64,000 bases of DNA from Rhodoferax sp. (GTDB lineage: Bacteria; Pseudomonadota; Gammaproteobacteria; Burkholderiales; Burkholderiaceae_C). The stretch is from the NCBI GenBank assembly GCA_030685025.1, contig JAUXWC010000061.1, positions 52,710 to 116,709 of the forward strand. The letters run 5' to 3'. Positions 27,273 to 36,437 of this stretch are shown piece by piece (the stretch's first letter is position 1; every line of letters starts with the position of its first letter). A program made the position numbers and the translations under genes. Below the pieces are notes generated by a model. The model was given only the letters and a program-made list of their open reading frames with translations. It was not told the origin of the DNA and searched no databases.

Positions 27273-30014
27273 TCAACTACGTTGCATCGGCGCGCGCAGC
27301 GCTTCAGTCAAGGTGCCTAGGCTCTCGGCCAGGTGGGCACGGGTCTCAATTGAACGTCCCCCTTTGGCCACCGCACCGCGCAGGTCCCCTTGCAGGCGCG
27401 TGGCGTGCAGGCGTGCCAGACTGAGCGCGTCGGCGGGCAGTGTCGCCGAACCCTTGGTCAGCAGCACCTGTAGGCGCTTGAGGTGCTCGCGTTGCAGGTT
27501 GCGCCGCAGCACGTCAACCTCGGCACCGGTTTTGAGCTCACTCCATACGCTGGACTGCAGCGTGGCGTACACCTCGCTGAGCGAGATCATGGTCTTGCGC
27601 TGCGCCGGTTGAACGTAGTTGGGCAAGTCGAGCAGGCGCTGCGCAGTGCCGCCGGCCAGCAGCCGGTCCATCGCCGCAGCTTGTGAGCGCAGCACGGCGG
27701 CACGCAAATTGACCGGGCCGTCACGCTCCCACTCGTTGTAGTCCACCGACAGACTGGACAGGAAGGCTGGGCGAAAACGGAAGGAGTCGGCGCTGAACAG
27801 GCCGCTGGCCAGAAACCGCAGTGCCTCACGCTGTTTGCCTGGTTCGACTGGCGTGAAGCTGGCGCGCGCGCTGCTGCCCGGCAGGTCGCGCAGCGCGTGC
27901 ATGCCGCCGACATACTTGCCGACCAACTCGGCGGCCCGCTGTAGCTGGCTAAAGCCCGCCATCAGAACCCGGCGCTGGCGCAGGGGGTCGTCGCCGACTT
28001 GCGGTTTGCGGTCCTGTAGGCGAGCCCACAGTTCCTTGGATAACTTCAGGCGCTTCTTGTAGTAGGCCAGCGGGTCGTCACCCAGGTCGAAGCGATTGGC
28101 CAAGGGGTCCAGCCCCTCGTTGGCGCCAAAGCCGCCCGCGTCGGCGTCGTCGGCATAGGCCAGCGCGGGCTCATTGCTGCGCGCGGCGATCTTGGCCAAC
28201 TCGGCCGACTCGGTGGCGGCGTCCAGCGGTTTGTAGGCGTACTCGATCGCCCAATAGTCATAGGCGCCGAGGGTAGTGCTGTTGTAGTTGCCCTGGCGCT
28301 CGCCTTGGAGGGCAATGTTGTAGGCGTTGTAGTCCATTACCGAGCCGGAAATGCCGTGCGTTTCGGTAAACCGCTTGTCCTGCAATTGCGCCTGCGTGAT
28401 CGTGGTCGAGGCCTTGAAGTTGTGCTTCAAGCCGAGCGTGTGCCCGACCTCGTGCATGATGGTGTCGGTGATCACCGACTGCACGAAGGCCTCGGCTTCG
28501 GGGCTGTCGGGCGCGATGTCGCCGCGCGCTTCGAGCACGTCGAGCGCGAAGTTCATCTCGGCTGCGGCCTCGTGGGCATAGCTGCAGTAACTGGCGCGCT
28601 GGCCTTGGCGCCAGCCCTGACTGAGTTGGGCCAGGCGCTGCTCGCTGCTCTGCCCCACGTCTTCCACGATGAAGCGGCGCGAGCCCCTGGCAAACACATC
28701 GCTCATGCCAATGTCGGCGTCCAGGATTTCGCCACTGCGCGGATCGGTGTGGCTGGGGCCAATGGCAAAGCCCACGTCGGCGCCAACGAACCAGCGGATC
28801 GAGGCGTGGGCGGCGTCCATGTTGTCCCAGTCGGCGTCGTCGGGTTGCTGCCTGGCCACAATCGCGTTCATGAAACCGATGCGTTCGAAGGCCTTGCTCC
28901 ACGCGGTCACGCCGGCCGTCACGGCTGCGCGGTACTTGGGCGGAATGTTCTTGTCCAGCCAGTAAACGATGGGCTTGACGGGTTCGGACACGAGCGCCGC
29001 AGGGTCCTTCTTTTCCAGCCGCCAGCGCTGCACGTAGTGCACGCGCGGATTGGCTTTGAGGTCGCTGCCGAGGTCGGTGAAGGACTCCATGAAATGGCCC
29101 AGGCGCGGATCGCTCAGGCGCGCACGCATCGGCTGCTCGGGCAAAGCGGCGAAGCTGTATACGTAGTTCACGAAGAAGCTGCGTGCGTCGGGCACCGCTT
29201 GCGGCGGCTTGGGCGCGGGCACCGGCGGCGGTGTCTGCGGCGGCGCGGGCATGCGGGGCGTGGAGAAGTGCACGCGGGCGGTCAAGGTACTCAGGCTGGC
29301 GTCGGCACGGCTGGCATCAATGTAGGAGTTGGCTTTGTCCAGCGTGTAGGGCAAGCGAAAGGCCTGCTCGATTTGCGTGGAATAGCCCGGAATGTCCGAC
29401 AGCAGAAAGCTGGCATCAACCAGAATCGACTTGCGCTGCGGGTGTTCGGCGCTGGCCAGCGGCGCCGATGCCAGCAGGCTGGGCGAGAACGCCTGCTCGA
29501 CCGCCAACCTGGCGCCACCCTCGGCGCGGAACTTGGTGTTCAAGGCCAGCAACTGCAACTGGTTGCCAACGCGACGCCATTCGGCCATGGCATCCGTGTT
29601 CATCTGGCTGGCGTAGAGCCCGCGTTCACCGATTGAATTGGCGATGTTGACGGTGAACAGGAACGGCTTGTTGAGTGCGGACTTGGGGATTTCAAGCCAG
29701 GCTTTTTCGTCCTTGCGCCAGATCGGGAACAGGCCATCTTGCTGCTTGGCATCCTTGATCACTTCGGCGAAAGGCTTGGGTGCCGCGGGATCGGCCGGTT
29801 TGGACGCGGCTGCCTCGGGCGGTTTGGCGGCGGCTGTCTTGTCGGCTGCTGGGGGCGCCGGATCGGCTCCCGGCAACGGCTTGGTGTTGAGCGAGGCACA
29901 GCCGCCGAGCAGCGCCAGGGTGACGGCGGTCAGCGCAAAACGACCGAGTCGTGCTCGATCGGATGCTGGGGGATGCGCCGAGTCGGTCGGCGTCGTGGTG
30001 ACGAGCAGGGACAT
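27273..30014 (-). CDS. Zinc-dependent metalloprotease lipoprotein (DUF5117/DUF5118 type)
   Basis: A 913-residue exported metalloprotease. The N-terminus has a basic stretch, a hydrophobic segment and a lipobox (LLGGC, lipidated Cys near residue 40), so it is a predicted lipoprotein. A Pro/Ala/Lys-rich linker follows. The metzincin-type zinc motif HEVGHTLGLKHNF is at about residues 514-526, with a conserved SVMDYN downstream (Met-turn region). These features and the length match proteins annotated as DUF5117/DUF5118 peptidases. Substrate is unknown. Divergent from rarA. Its 3' end abuts the right island junction. Confidence 0.88.
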   Translation of the reverse strand: MSLLVTTTPTDSAHPPASDRARLGRFALTAVTLALLGGCASLNTKPLPGADPAPPAADKTAAAKPPEAAASKPADPAAPKPFAEVIKDAKQQDGLFPIWRKDEKAWLEIPKSALNKPFLFTVNIANSIGERGLYASQMNTDAMAEWRRVGNQLQLLALNTKFRAEGGARLAVEQAFSPSLLASAPLASAEHPQRKSILVDASFLLSDIPGYSTQIEQAFRLPYTLDKANSYIDASRADASLSTLTARVHFSTPRMPAPPQTPPPVPAPKPPQAVPDARSFFVNYVYSFAALPEQPMRARLSDPRLGHFMESFTDLGSDLKANPRVHYVQRWRLEKKDPAALVSEPVKPIVYWLDKNIPPKYRAAVTAGVTAWSKAFERIGFMNAIVARQQPDDADWDNMDAAHASIRWFVGADVGFAIGPSHTDPRSGEILDADIGMSDVFARGSRRFIVEDVGQSSEQRLAQLSQGWRQGQRASYCSYAHEAAAEMNFALDVLEARGDIAPDSPEAEAFVQSVITDTIMHEVGHTLGLKHNFKASTTITQAQLQDKRFTETHGISGSVMDYNAYNIALQGERQGNYNSTTLGAYDYWAIEYAYKPLDAATESAELAKIAARSNEPALAYADDADAGGFGANEGLDPLANRFDLGDDPLAYYKKRLKLSKELWARLQDRKPQVGDDPLRQRRVLMAGFSQLQRAAELVGKYVGGMHALRDLPGSSARASFTPVEPGKQREALRFLASGLFSADSFRFRPAFLSSLSVDYNEWERDGPVNLRAAVLRSQAAAMDRLLAGGTAQRLLDLPNYVQPAQRKTMISLSEVYATLQSSVWSELKTGAEVDVLRRNLQREHLKRLQVLLTKGSATLPADALSLARLHATRLQGDLRGAVAKGGRSIETRAHLAESLGTLTEALRAPMQRS

Positions 30015-30156
30015 GGGTTGTTTCCGGGAAATACGAAAGCTCGAACGATACCTTGAATCCGGCGTGCCTCGCAGCTCTCGACGCGACCATCAGTGCCGAC
30101 CTGTGGTTTGTCCGAGCGCAGGCGTTCAGGCCCGCGCAGCGCCTAGAATCCAGCGG

Positions 30157-31458
30157 GTGCGCAGCGACTCGACCAGCCCAACCCCGAAACCCCTGGCCGA
30201 ACGTCTGCGCCCGAAACGCCTGAGCGAGGTGATCGGTCAGCAGCACCTGCTGGGCGAGGGCATGGCGCTACGCCTGGCGTTCGAATCGGGCCAGCCGCAC
30301 AGTTGCATCCTGTGGGGGCCGCCGGGGACCGGCAAGACCACCATTGCACGGCTGATGGCGGATGCGTTTGACGCGCAGTTCATCACCATCAGCGCGGTGC
30401 TGGGTGGTGTCAAGGATATTCGTGAGGCGGTGGAGCAGGCGCAGGTGGCCCTCGGACAGAATCGACGCACGATTGTGTTCGTCGACGAGGTCCACCGCTT
30501 CAACAAGAGCCAGCAAGACGCCTTTTTGCCGCATGTCGAGAGTGGCCTGTTCACCTTCATAGGCGCCACCACCGAGAACCCCTCGTTCGAAGTCAATTCA
30601 GCGCTGCTGTCGCGCGCCGCGGTCTATGTGCTGCAGCCTTTGACGGCGCCTGATCTGGAGCAGATTGTGGCCAGAGCACACGAGATTGGGACCGTACCCG
30701 CTATCGAAAAAGAAGCGGTGGACCGTCTGGTGGCCTATGCTGACGGTGATGCGCGGCGTCTGCTCAACACCCTGGAGACGCTGGCGGTGGCCGCCACGCA
30801 GCAGAAGTTGGCCGAGATCACTGACGTATGGTTGCTCAAGGTGCTGGGCGAGCGCCTGCGCCGCTACGACAAGGGCGGCGAGCAGTTCTACGACACCATC
30901 AGCGCGCTGCACAAGTCGGTGCGCGGCTCCGACCCGGATGCGGCGCTCTACTGGCTGGTGCGCATGCTCGATGGCGGCGCCGACCCGCGCTACCTGGCGC
31001 GTCGCATGATCCGCATGGCCAGCGAGGACATCGGCCTGGCCGATCCGCGCGCCTTGGCGCTGGCGCTGGACGCGGCCGACGTTTACGAGCGTCTGGGTTC
31101 GCCCGAAGGAGAGTTGACGCTGGCGCAGTGCGTGGTCTACCTGGCCGTGGCTCCCAAATCGAACGCGGTCTACCAGGCCTTCAATGAGGCCAAAGCCTTT
31201 GTCAAGAAGGACGGCACGCGACCGGTGCCCCTGCACTTGCGCAATGCGCCCACCAAGCTGCTGAAGGAACTGGACTACGGCAAGGGCTATCGGTACGCCC
31301 ACGACGAAGCCGGCGGCTTTGCCGCTGGCGAGCACTACCTGCCCGACGGCATGTCGCCGCCCGGCTTCTACCGGCCGGTGGAGCGCGGCCTGGAAATCAA
31401 GATAGCCGAGAAGCTGCGCCAGTTGCGGGAACTGGATCGCAAGAGTGGGGCGGCATAG
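30157..31458 (+). CDS. rarA: Replication-associated recombination protein A
   Basis: AAA+ ATPase of the RarA/MgsA/WRNIP1 family (433 residues) that acts at stalled replication forks. It has PLAERLRPKRLSEVIGQQHLLG at the start, Walker A GPPGTGKTT near residue 53, Walker B VFVDEVHRFNKSQQDAFLPHVE, sensor 1 GATTENPSFEVN, and the C-terminal RRMIRMASEDIGLADPRAL typical of RarA. The GTG at 30157 gives the family length; the upstream open frame overlaps the antisense protease gene and is rejected. In relatives this gene usually follows lolA, which supports the view that the DNA between has been inserted. Confidence 0.95.
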   Translation: MRSDSTSPTPKPLAERLRPKRLSEVIGQQHLLGEGMALRLAFESGQPHSCILWGPPGTGKTTIARLMADAFDAQFITISAVLGGVKDIREAVEQAQVALGQNRRTIVFVDEVHRFNKSQQDAFLPHVESGLFTFIGATTENPSFEVNSALLSRAAVYVLQPLTAPDLEQIVARAHEIGTVPAIEKEAVDRLVAYADGDARRLLNTLETLAVAATQQKLAEITDVWLLKVLGERLRRYDKGGEQFYDTISALHKSVRGSDPDAALYWLVRMLDGGADPRYLARRMIRMASEDIGLADPRALALALDAADVYERLGSPEGELTLAQCVVYLAVAPKSNAVYQAFNEAKAFVKKDGTRPVPLHLRNAPTKLLKELDYGKGYRYAHDEAGGFAAGEHYLPDGMSPPGFYRPVERGLEIKIAEKLRQLRELDRKSGAA

Positions 31459-31498
31459 CAGGGTTGATCGGCGCAGCCCGGTGTCGACCGCATGGCGT

Positions 31499-31969
31499 TC
31501 ACCCCACCGGCAGCGTCCCCCCATGCTTCACCTCCTTGAGCGAGAAGCTGGTGGAGATCTCCCTCACCCCCGGCAGGCTGCGGATCTTCACGCGCACCAG
31601 TTGTGAGAACGACTCCAGATCGGGGGCGATGGCTTCGATCAGGTAGTCGTAGTGGCCCGACAGGTTGTGGCACGACAGCACCTGCGGCAGGGCCACCACT
31701 TCGCGCTCGAAGGCGGCCATGATGTCGGGCATGTGGTTGGCCATCTGCAGGTGCACAAAGCCGGTCACGCCATAACCCAGCTTGGGGCGGCTCAGGTGGG
31801 CGTGGTAGCCCTCGATCACACCCGTGTCTTCCAGTTGGCGCACGCGCCGCCAACAGGGCGAGGCCGACAGGGACACGCGCTGTGCCAGTTCGGCCACGGT
31901 GGTGCGGGCATCCTGCTGCAGGGCTTCGAGCAGTTGGCGGTCGGTGGAATCCAGAGGTATCGCGGTCAT
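31499..31969 (-). CDS. mdeR: Lrp/AsnC family regulator of methionine catabolism
   Basis: A 156-residue Lrp/AsnC regulator: N-terminal helix-turn-helix (LDSTDRQLLEALQQDARTTVAELAQRVSLSASPCWRRVRQLE, about residues 6-48) and a C-terminal RAM domain (about 70-145) that binds an amino acid. It is divergent from the methionine gamma-lyase gene with a 148-bp shared gap. In Pseudomonas putida the Lrp-type regulator MdeR lies next to mdeAB and activates it, so the same role is inferred here. The symbol rests on gene context, not on a search. Confidence 0.85.
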   Translation of the reverse strand: MTAIPLDSTDRQLLEALQQDARTTVAELAQRVSLSASPCWRRVRQLEDTGVIEGYHAHLSRPKLGYGVTGFVHLQMANHMPDIMAAFEREVVALPQVLSCHNLSGHYDYLIEAIAPDLESFSQLVRVKIRSLPGVREISTSFSLKEVKHGGTLPVG

Positions 31970-32117
31970 GGGTATAGTTTACCTACTGCGTGACATTTGG
32001 CAGCATGAACGACCCTCGAATCGCCAAAAATGGGGGCTGAAAAGCGAAATTCGTCCTTTCAAACTGGTCAACAATTCTTCTATCAGCCACCCCCCCACGA
32101 CGCAGCGAGGATTCACC
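31970..32117. promoter_or_regulatory. Divergent mdeR/mdeA control region
   Basis: A 148-bp gap between divergent starts, where an Lrp-type regulator would be expected to bind. It contains an inverted pair TTTGGC (31996-32001) / GCCAAA (32023-32028) with 21 bases between, and an A/T-rich stretch at about 32040-32085. GAGG precedes the mdeA ATG. Operator identity is a suggestion only. Confidence 0.35.
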
Positions 32118-33395
32118 ATGAGCCACCCCACATCCGCCAAGGGTTTCAGCACCCGTGCCATTCACCATGGCTACAACCCAGCCGATCATCAGGGTGCGCT
32201 GGTGCCACCGATCTACACCTCGGCCACCTTTGCCTTCCCCGATGTGGCCTATGGTGCGCGCTGCTTCACCGGTGAGGAGGCGGGTTACTTCTATACCCGC
32301 ATTGGCAACCCGACGCTGGCTTTGCTCGAGTCGCGCCTGGCCAGCCTGGAGCAGGGCGCCGGCGCGGTGGTGTTTGGCTCCGGCATGGGTGCCATCAGCG
32401 CCACGCTGTGGTCGATGCTGGAGCTGGGTGATGAAGTGCTGGCCGATCTGACGCTGTACGGCTGTACCTTTGCCTTCATGACGCACGGCTTGGCGCGCTT
32501 TGGCGTGACCATTCGGCACGTTGACATGACCGACCCGCAGAACGTGGCGCAGGCCATGGGACCCAAGACCCGTGTGGTCTACTTTGAGTCACCCGCCAAC
32601 CCCAATATGCGCCTGGTCGACATCGAGGAGGTATCGGCGGTCGCCCATCAAGGAGGCGCCAAGGTCGTCGTGGACAACACCTACTGCACGCCCTACCTGC
32701 AGCAGCCACTGCTGCTGGGCGCCGATGTCAGCGTGCACTCCATGACCAAGTACCTGGGTGGGCATGGCGATCTGACGGCGGGTGCTGCCATTTTTGCCGA
32801 GGCCGAACTGGCCCAGCGTGTCCGCCTGTACGGTTTGAAAGACATGACCGGCGCCGTCATGTCGGCACAGGATGCGCACCTGGTAATGCGTGGGCTCAAG
32901 ACCCTGACGCTGCGTATGGACCGCCATTGCCAAAGCGCCCAGAAAGTGGCCGAACTGCTGCAGCGCCACGCCGTCACCGAGACGGTGTATTTCCCCGGCC
33001 TGCCCAGCTTTGCCCAGCATGCGCTGGCCAAGCGCCAGATGCGCCAGTTTGGCGGCATGGTTGCTTTCGAACTCAAGGGCGGCCTGCAGGCCGGCGTGTG
33101 TTTCATGGACGCGCTGCAACTGGTCACGCGCGCCGTCAGCCTGGGGGATGCCGAGACGCTGGCGCAGCACCCAGCGAGCATGACGCACTCCACCTACACG
33201 CCCGAGGAGCGCGCTGCGCACGGCATCAGCGACGGGCTGGTGCGGCTGTCCATCGGCTTGGAAGACATCGAGGACGTGTTGGCCGACATTGCCCAGGCGC
33301 TGGACTGCGCGGCGGCCCTGATCACGCTCGTGGCGCCGCCGCAGGGCGCCGGCGGTGCCACGCCGCGCCGAGAAGCTCTGGTCGAGGCTGCGTAA
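32118..33395 (+). CDS. mdeA: L-methionine gamma-lyase
   Basis: PLP enzyme (425 residues) of the Cys/Met metabolism family that cleaves L-methionine to methanethiol, 2-oxobutyrate and ammonia. The PLP lysine falls at residue 211 (SMTKYLGGHGD). LYGCTFAF puts Tyr at 114 and Cys at 116, the numbering and cysteine that mark true methionine gamma-lyases in P. putida; cystathionine lyases lack that Cys. YTRIGNPT and the GGMVAFEL segment also fit. The ATG at 32118 has GAGG upstream. The C-terminus is slightly longer than the ~398-residue P. putida enzyme. The E1 gene for 2-oxobutyrate follows. Confidence 0.93.
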   Translation: MSHPTSAKGFSTRAIHHGYNPADHQGALVPPIYTSATFAFPDVAYGARCFTGEEAGYFYTRIGNPTLALLESRLASLEQGAGAVVFGSGMGAISATLWSMLELGDEVLADLTLYGCTFAFMTHGLARFGVTIRHVDMTDPQNVAQAMGPKTRVVYFESPANPNMRLVDIEEVSAVAHQGGAKVVVDNTYCTPYLQQPLLLGADVSVHSMTKYLGGHGDLTAGAAIFAEAELAQRVRLYGLKDMTGAVMSAQDAHLVMRGLKTLTLRMDRHCQSAQKVAELLQRHAVTETVYFPGLPSFAQHALAKRQMRQFGGMVAFELKGGLQAGVCFMDALQLVTRAVSLGDAETLAQHPASMTHSTYTPEERAAHGISDGLVRLSIGLEDIEDVLADIAQALDCAAALITLVAPPQGAGGATPRREALVEAA

Positions 33396-33426
33396 GCTCC
33401 AGCGCTTTCGCAGTGAACATCCGACA

Positions 33427-33505
33427 ATCAGTTGAGGACAGAGCTAAAGGTCTGTCCCGCAAGTTCTAATCAGTTGAGGACAGAGCTAAAGGTCTGTCCC
33501 GCAAG
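33427..33505. repeat. GGACAGA hairpin repeat, copies 2 and 3 (tandem)
   Basis: Two near-identical 37-bp copies (33427-33463, 33469-33505), each with GTTGAGGACAGAGCTAAAGG then TCTGTCCCGCAAG; the GGACAGA/TCTGTCC arms make a 7-bp stem with an 8-base loop. They lie between mdeA and mdeB, just before the mdeB ribosome site, and could affect readthrough or mRNA stability. Confidence 0.88.
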
Positions 33506-33521
33506 GTATCAGGAGTGCGCC

Positions 33522-36179
33522 ATGCCAATGGATGCGCGGGCCCAGGCCCGCTTGCGCGACGACGACCCGCAGGAAACCGATGAGTGGCGCGAGGCGTTTT
33601 TGGCCGTGCTTGAACAGCAGGGACCGCAGCGTGCGCGCTACATGTTGGACGAACTGGCTCGCCTGGCCCGCGTGCACCGTGTGGGTTGGCAGCCCGATTT
33701 GGCCACGCCCTACGTCAACACCATAGGAGTGGACCAACAGCCGGTCTTTCCGGGTGATCTGGCGGTCGAGGAACGGTTGGCCTCGTTGATGCGCTGGAAC
33801 GCGCTGGCCATGGTGGTGCGGGCCAACCAGGCCTATGGCGAGTTGGGTGGCCACATTGCCAGTTACGCCAGTGCGGCGGATTTGTTCGAGGTGGGATTCA
33901 ATCACTTCTTTCGGGCGCGCCACGAGGCAAGCGTGGGGGCTAGTCTGGGGGACTTGGTGTTCTTTCAGCCGCACAGTGCGCCGGGGGTGTATGCGCGCGC
34001 TTTTCTGGAAGGGCGCCTCAGTGCGGAGGACCTGGGTTACTACCGCCAGGAGCTCACCGCGCCCTCAGCAACCACCGGGCAGGGCCCGCGCGGCCTGTGC
34101 AGTTATCCGCACCCCTACCTGATGCCGGACTTCTGGCAGTTCCCCACCGGCTCCATGGGCATAGGCCCGATCAGTTCGATTTACCACGCGCGCTTCATGC
34201 GTTACCTGTCGAACCGCCAGTTGCTGGACTGCGGCGCGCGCAATGAACATGGAAAACATGTCGCCGAGCGACGTGTGTGGGGCGTGTTTGGTGATGGCGA
34301 GATGGACGAGCCCGAGAGCATGAGCGCGCTCACCCTGGCGGCACGTGAGCGGCTGGACAATCTGGTGTGGGTGGTTAACTGCAACCTGCAGCGCCTGGAC
34401 GGTCCGGTTCGTGGCAACGGACGCATCATCGACGAACTGGAAAAACTGTTCTGCGGCGCTGGCTGGAATGTGATCAAACTTGTGTGGGGCAGCGACTGGG
34501 ACGGACTGTTTGCGCGCGATGTCACTGGTGCCCTCGCCAACGCATTTGCCAACACCGTCGATGGCCAGATGCAGACCTTTGCCGCCAAGGATGGTCGCTT
34601 CAACCGCGACACCTTCTTCGGACAGAACGACGAACTGGCGCGCCTGGCCCAAGGCATGACCGATGAGCAGATTGACCGGCTCAAACGCGGCGGCCACGAT
34701 ATCGTGAAGATCTACGCCGCCTATGCCGCAGCCGCCGAGCACAGCGGCCAGCCCACTGTGATCCTGGCCCATACCAAGAAGGGGTACGGCATGGGCAGCG
34801 CCGGCCAGGGCAGGATGACCACGCACAGCCAGAAGAAGTTCGACGAAACCGACCTGATCGCGTTTCGCAACCGGTTCAACCTGCCCATGAGTGACGAGCA
34901 GGTCAAGAACCTGGAGTTTTACAAGCCCGCCGATGACAGTGCCGAGCTGCAGTACCTGCACACCCGGCGCAGCCAGCTCGGTGGTTACCTGCCCAAAAGG
35001 TACACCGCCGCCCAGATCATCCCCGTGCCGGCGATCGAGGCTTATGCCCAGTTCGCCATCAAGGCCGGTGGCAAGGAGATGAGCACTACCATGGCCTTCG
35101 TGCGCATGCTGGGCAACCTGCTCAAGGACCCAGCCCTTGGGCCGCGCGTGGTGCCCATCGTCGCCGACGAGGCGCGCACCTTTGGCATGGCCAATCTGTT
35201 CAAGCAGGTGGGCATCTACTCCAGCGTCGGGCAACGCTACGCGCCGGAAGACATCGGCTCCGTGCTCAGCTACCGCGAGGCGCTGGACGGACAAATCCTG
35301 GAAGAGGGCATTTCCGAGGCGGGTGCCTTGGCCAGTTGGACCGCTGCCGCCACCAGCTACAGCGTGCACGGCCTGGCGATGTTGCCCTTCTACATCTACT
35401 ACTCGATGTTTGGCTTTCAACGGGTCGGGGACCAGATCTGGGCGGCGGCCGACCAGCGCGCCCGCGGCTTCTTGCTGGGGGCCACGTCCGGGCGCACCAC
35501 CCTGGGCGGAGAAGGTTTGCAACACCAGGATGGAAGCAGCCACCTGATGGCGTCCACCATTCCCAACTGCAAGGCCTACGACCCGGCTTTTGCTGGCGAG
35601 CTGGCGGTCATCATCGACCATGGCATGCGCGAAATGCTGGTGGCGCAGCAAGACGTCTTCTACTACGTCACCATGATGAACGAGGCCTACGCCCAGCCGG
35701 ACCTGCCCGACGGGGTGGCAACGGAGGTGATTCGCGGCTGCTACAAGTACGAAAGCTACTCGCCGTTGACCGATGACGACAGCCTCCCCAAGCAGGTTCA
35801 GGCCGTGACGCTGATGGGTTCCGGCGCGATTCTGCTGGAAGTGATCAAGGCTGGGCGTCGTTTGGCCGAGGCAGGCTTTGCGGTGGATGTCTACAGCGTG
35901 ACCAGTTGGAGCGAGCTCGCCCGCGAAGGCCGCGCTTGCGCGACCGGTATACCGTTTGTCACGCAGCAGTTGCGCCGTAGCCAAGGCCCGATCATTGTGG
36001 CGACCGACTATGTGTGTGCGGTGCCCGAGAGCGTGCGCGCGTTCGTGCCGGACCAACGCCCGTTCGTCACGCTCGGCACCGACGGTTTTGGCCGGAGCGA
36101 CACGCGCGCCGCCTTGCGCGGTTTTTTCGGAGTCGATGCCACCAGCATCGAAGCGGCGGCACGTCATTGCGTCGCATGA
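33522..36179 (+). CDS. mdeB: Homodimeric E1 2-oxoacid dehydrogenase, probable 2-oxobutyrate dehydrogenase (MdeB/AceE-like)
   Basis: An 885-residue ThDP-dependent E1 of the AceE type. Family features are GGHIASYASAADLFEVGFNHFF, the ThDP/Mg motif GDGEMDEPES...VVNCNLQRLDGPVRGN, and the C-terminal MMNEAYAQPDLP. Directly after methionine gamma-lyase, and with an Lrp gene alongside, it matches P. putida mdeB, whose product acts on the 2-oxobutyrate made by MdeA; that substrate is inferred from context. No E2 or E3 gene is adjacent, so it would have to use the housekeeping complex. AGGAG lies seven bases before the ATG. If this context is ignored, it would be named aceE. Confidence 0.88.
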   Translation: MPMDARAQARLRDDDPQETDEWREAFLAVLEQQGPQRARYMLDELARLARVHRVGWQPDLATPYVNTIGVDQQPVFPGDLAVEERLASLMRWNALAMVVRANQAYGELGGHIASYASAADLFEVGFNHFFRARHEASVGASLGDLVFFQPHSAPGVYARAFLEGRLSAEDLGYYRQELTAPSATTGQGPRGLCSYPHPYLMPDFWQFPTGSMGIGPISSIYHARFMRYLSNRQLLDCGARNEHGKHVAERRVWGVFGDGEMDEPESMSALTLAARERLDNLVWVVNCNLQRLDGPVRGNGRIIDELEKLFCGAGWNVIKLVWGSDWDGLFARDVTGALANAFANTVDGQMQTFAAKDGRFNRDTFFGQNDELARLAQGMTDEQIDRLKRGGHDIVKIYAAYAAAAEHSGQPTVILAHTKKGYGMGSAGQGRMTTHSQKKFDETDLIAFRNRFNLPMSDEQVKNLEFYKPADDSAELQYLHTRRSQLGGYLPKRYTAAQIIPVPAIEAYAQFAIKAGGKEMSTTMAFVRMLGNLLKDPALGPRVVPIVADEARTFGMANLFKQVGIYSSVGQRYAPEDIGSVLSYREALDGQILEEGISEAGALASWTAAATSYSVHGLAMLPFYIYYSMFGFQRVGDQIWAAADQRARGFLLGATSGRTTLGGEGLQHQDGSSHLMASTIPNCKAYDPAFAGELAVIIDHGMREMLVAQQDVFYYVTMMNEAYAQPDLPDGVATEVIRGCYKYESYSPLTDDDSLPKQVQAVTLMGSGAILLEVIKAGRRLAEAGFAVDVYSVTSWSELAREGRACATGIPFVTQQLRRSQGPIIVATDYVCAVPESVRAFVPDQRPFVTLGTDGFGRSDTRAALRGFFGVDATSIEAAARHCVA

Positions 36180-36188
36180 CGCATCGAT

Positions 36189-36214
36189 CCATCTAATTTA
36201 AGATCATTAGATGG
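36189..36214. terminator. Hairpin after mdeB
   Basis: CCATCTAA (36189-36196) and TTAGATGG (36207-36214) form a perfect 8-bp stem ten bases after the mdeB stop, followed by an A/T-rich stretch without a clean T-run. A weak terminator or mRNA 3' stem is the likely role. Confidence 0.5.
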
Positions 36215-36317
36215 GCTTATTTAATCGTGATTATCGTTATGGAGCTAATTGTTCAGGGTAAACCCGCGCGCCTGGGCGGCGTGCCTGAACAGACCGTTCG
36301 ATACAATCGCCCTGATG

Positions 36318-36351
36318 AACCCGCCAGCGACGACTCAGTGGCGGGTTTTTT
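36318..36351 (+). terminator. Strong intrinsic terminator upstream of livH
   Basis: AACCCGCCA (36318-36326) and TGGCGGGTT (36339-36347) form a 9-bp stem followed by TTTTTT. It is 138 bp beyond mdeB and 86 bp before the livH ATG, so it could end the mde transcript or act as a leader terminator for the liv operon. Confidence 0.85.
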
Positions 36352-36437
36352 GCTAACCGTCAGTGACAGATCAAGAGGTCGCGCCGCGCCATGAGCCCTT
36401 GTGCGGGCGCTGCAAGACCAATAATCGGAGACTCTCT

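Noticed and set aside
26695..27276. 193-codon minus-strand open frame after the NERD-helicase gene
   Set aside because: It runs through the flanking repeat and the rarA-like scar; repeated DNA explains its length. The matching left repeat gives a different set of frames.
28305..29636. 443-codon plus-strand open frame antisense to the DUF5117 protease
   Set aside because: Shadow of the real gene; low-complexity His/Gly/Arg composition and no motifs.
29638..30156. Upstream extension of rarA
   Set aside because: Overlaps the antisense protease gene; RarA similarity begins close to GTG 30157.
34065..36167. 700-codon open frame antisense to mdeB
   Set aside because: High third-position GC of the real gene leaves the opposite frame open; mdeB has clear family motifs along its whole length.
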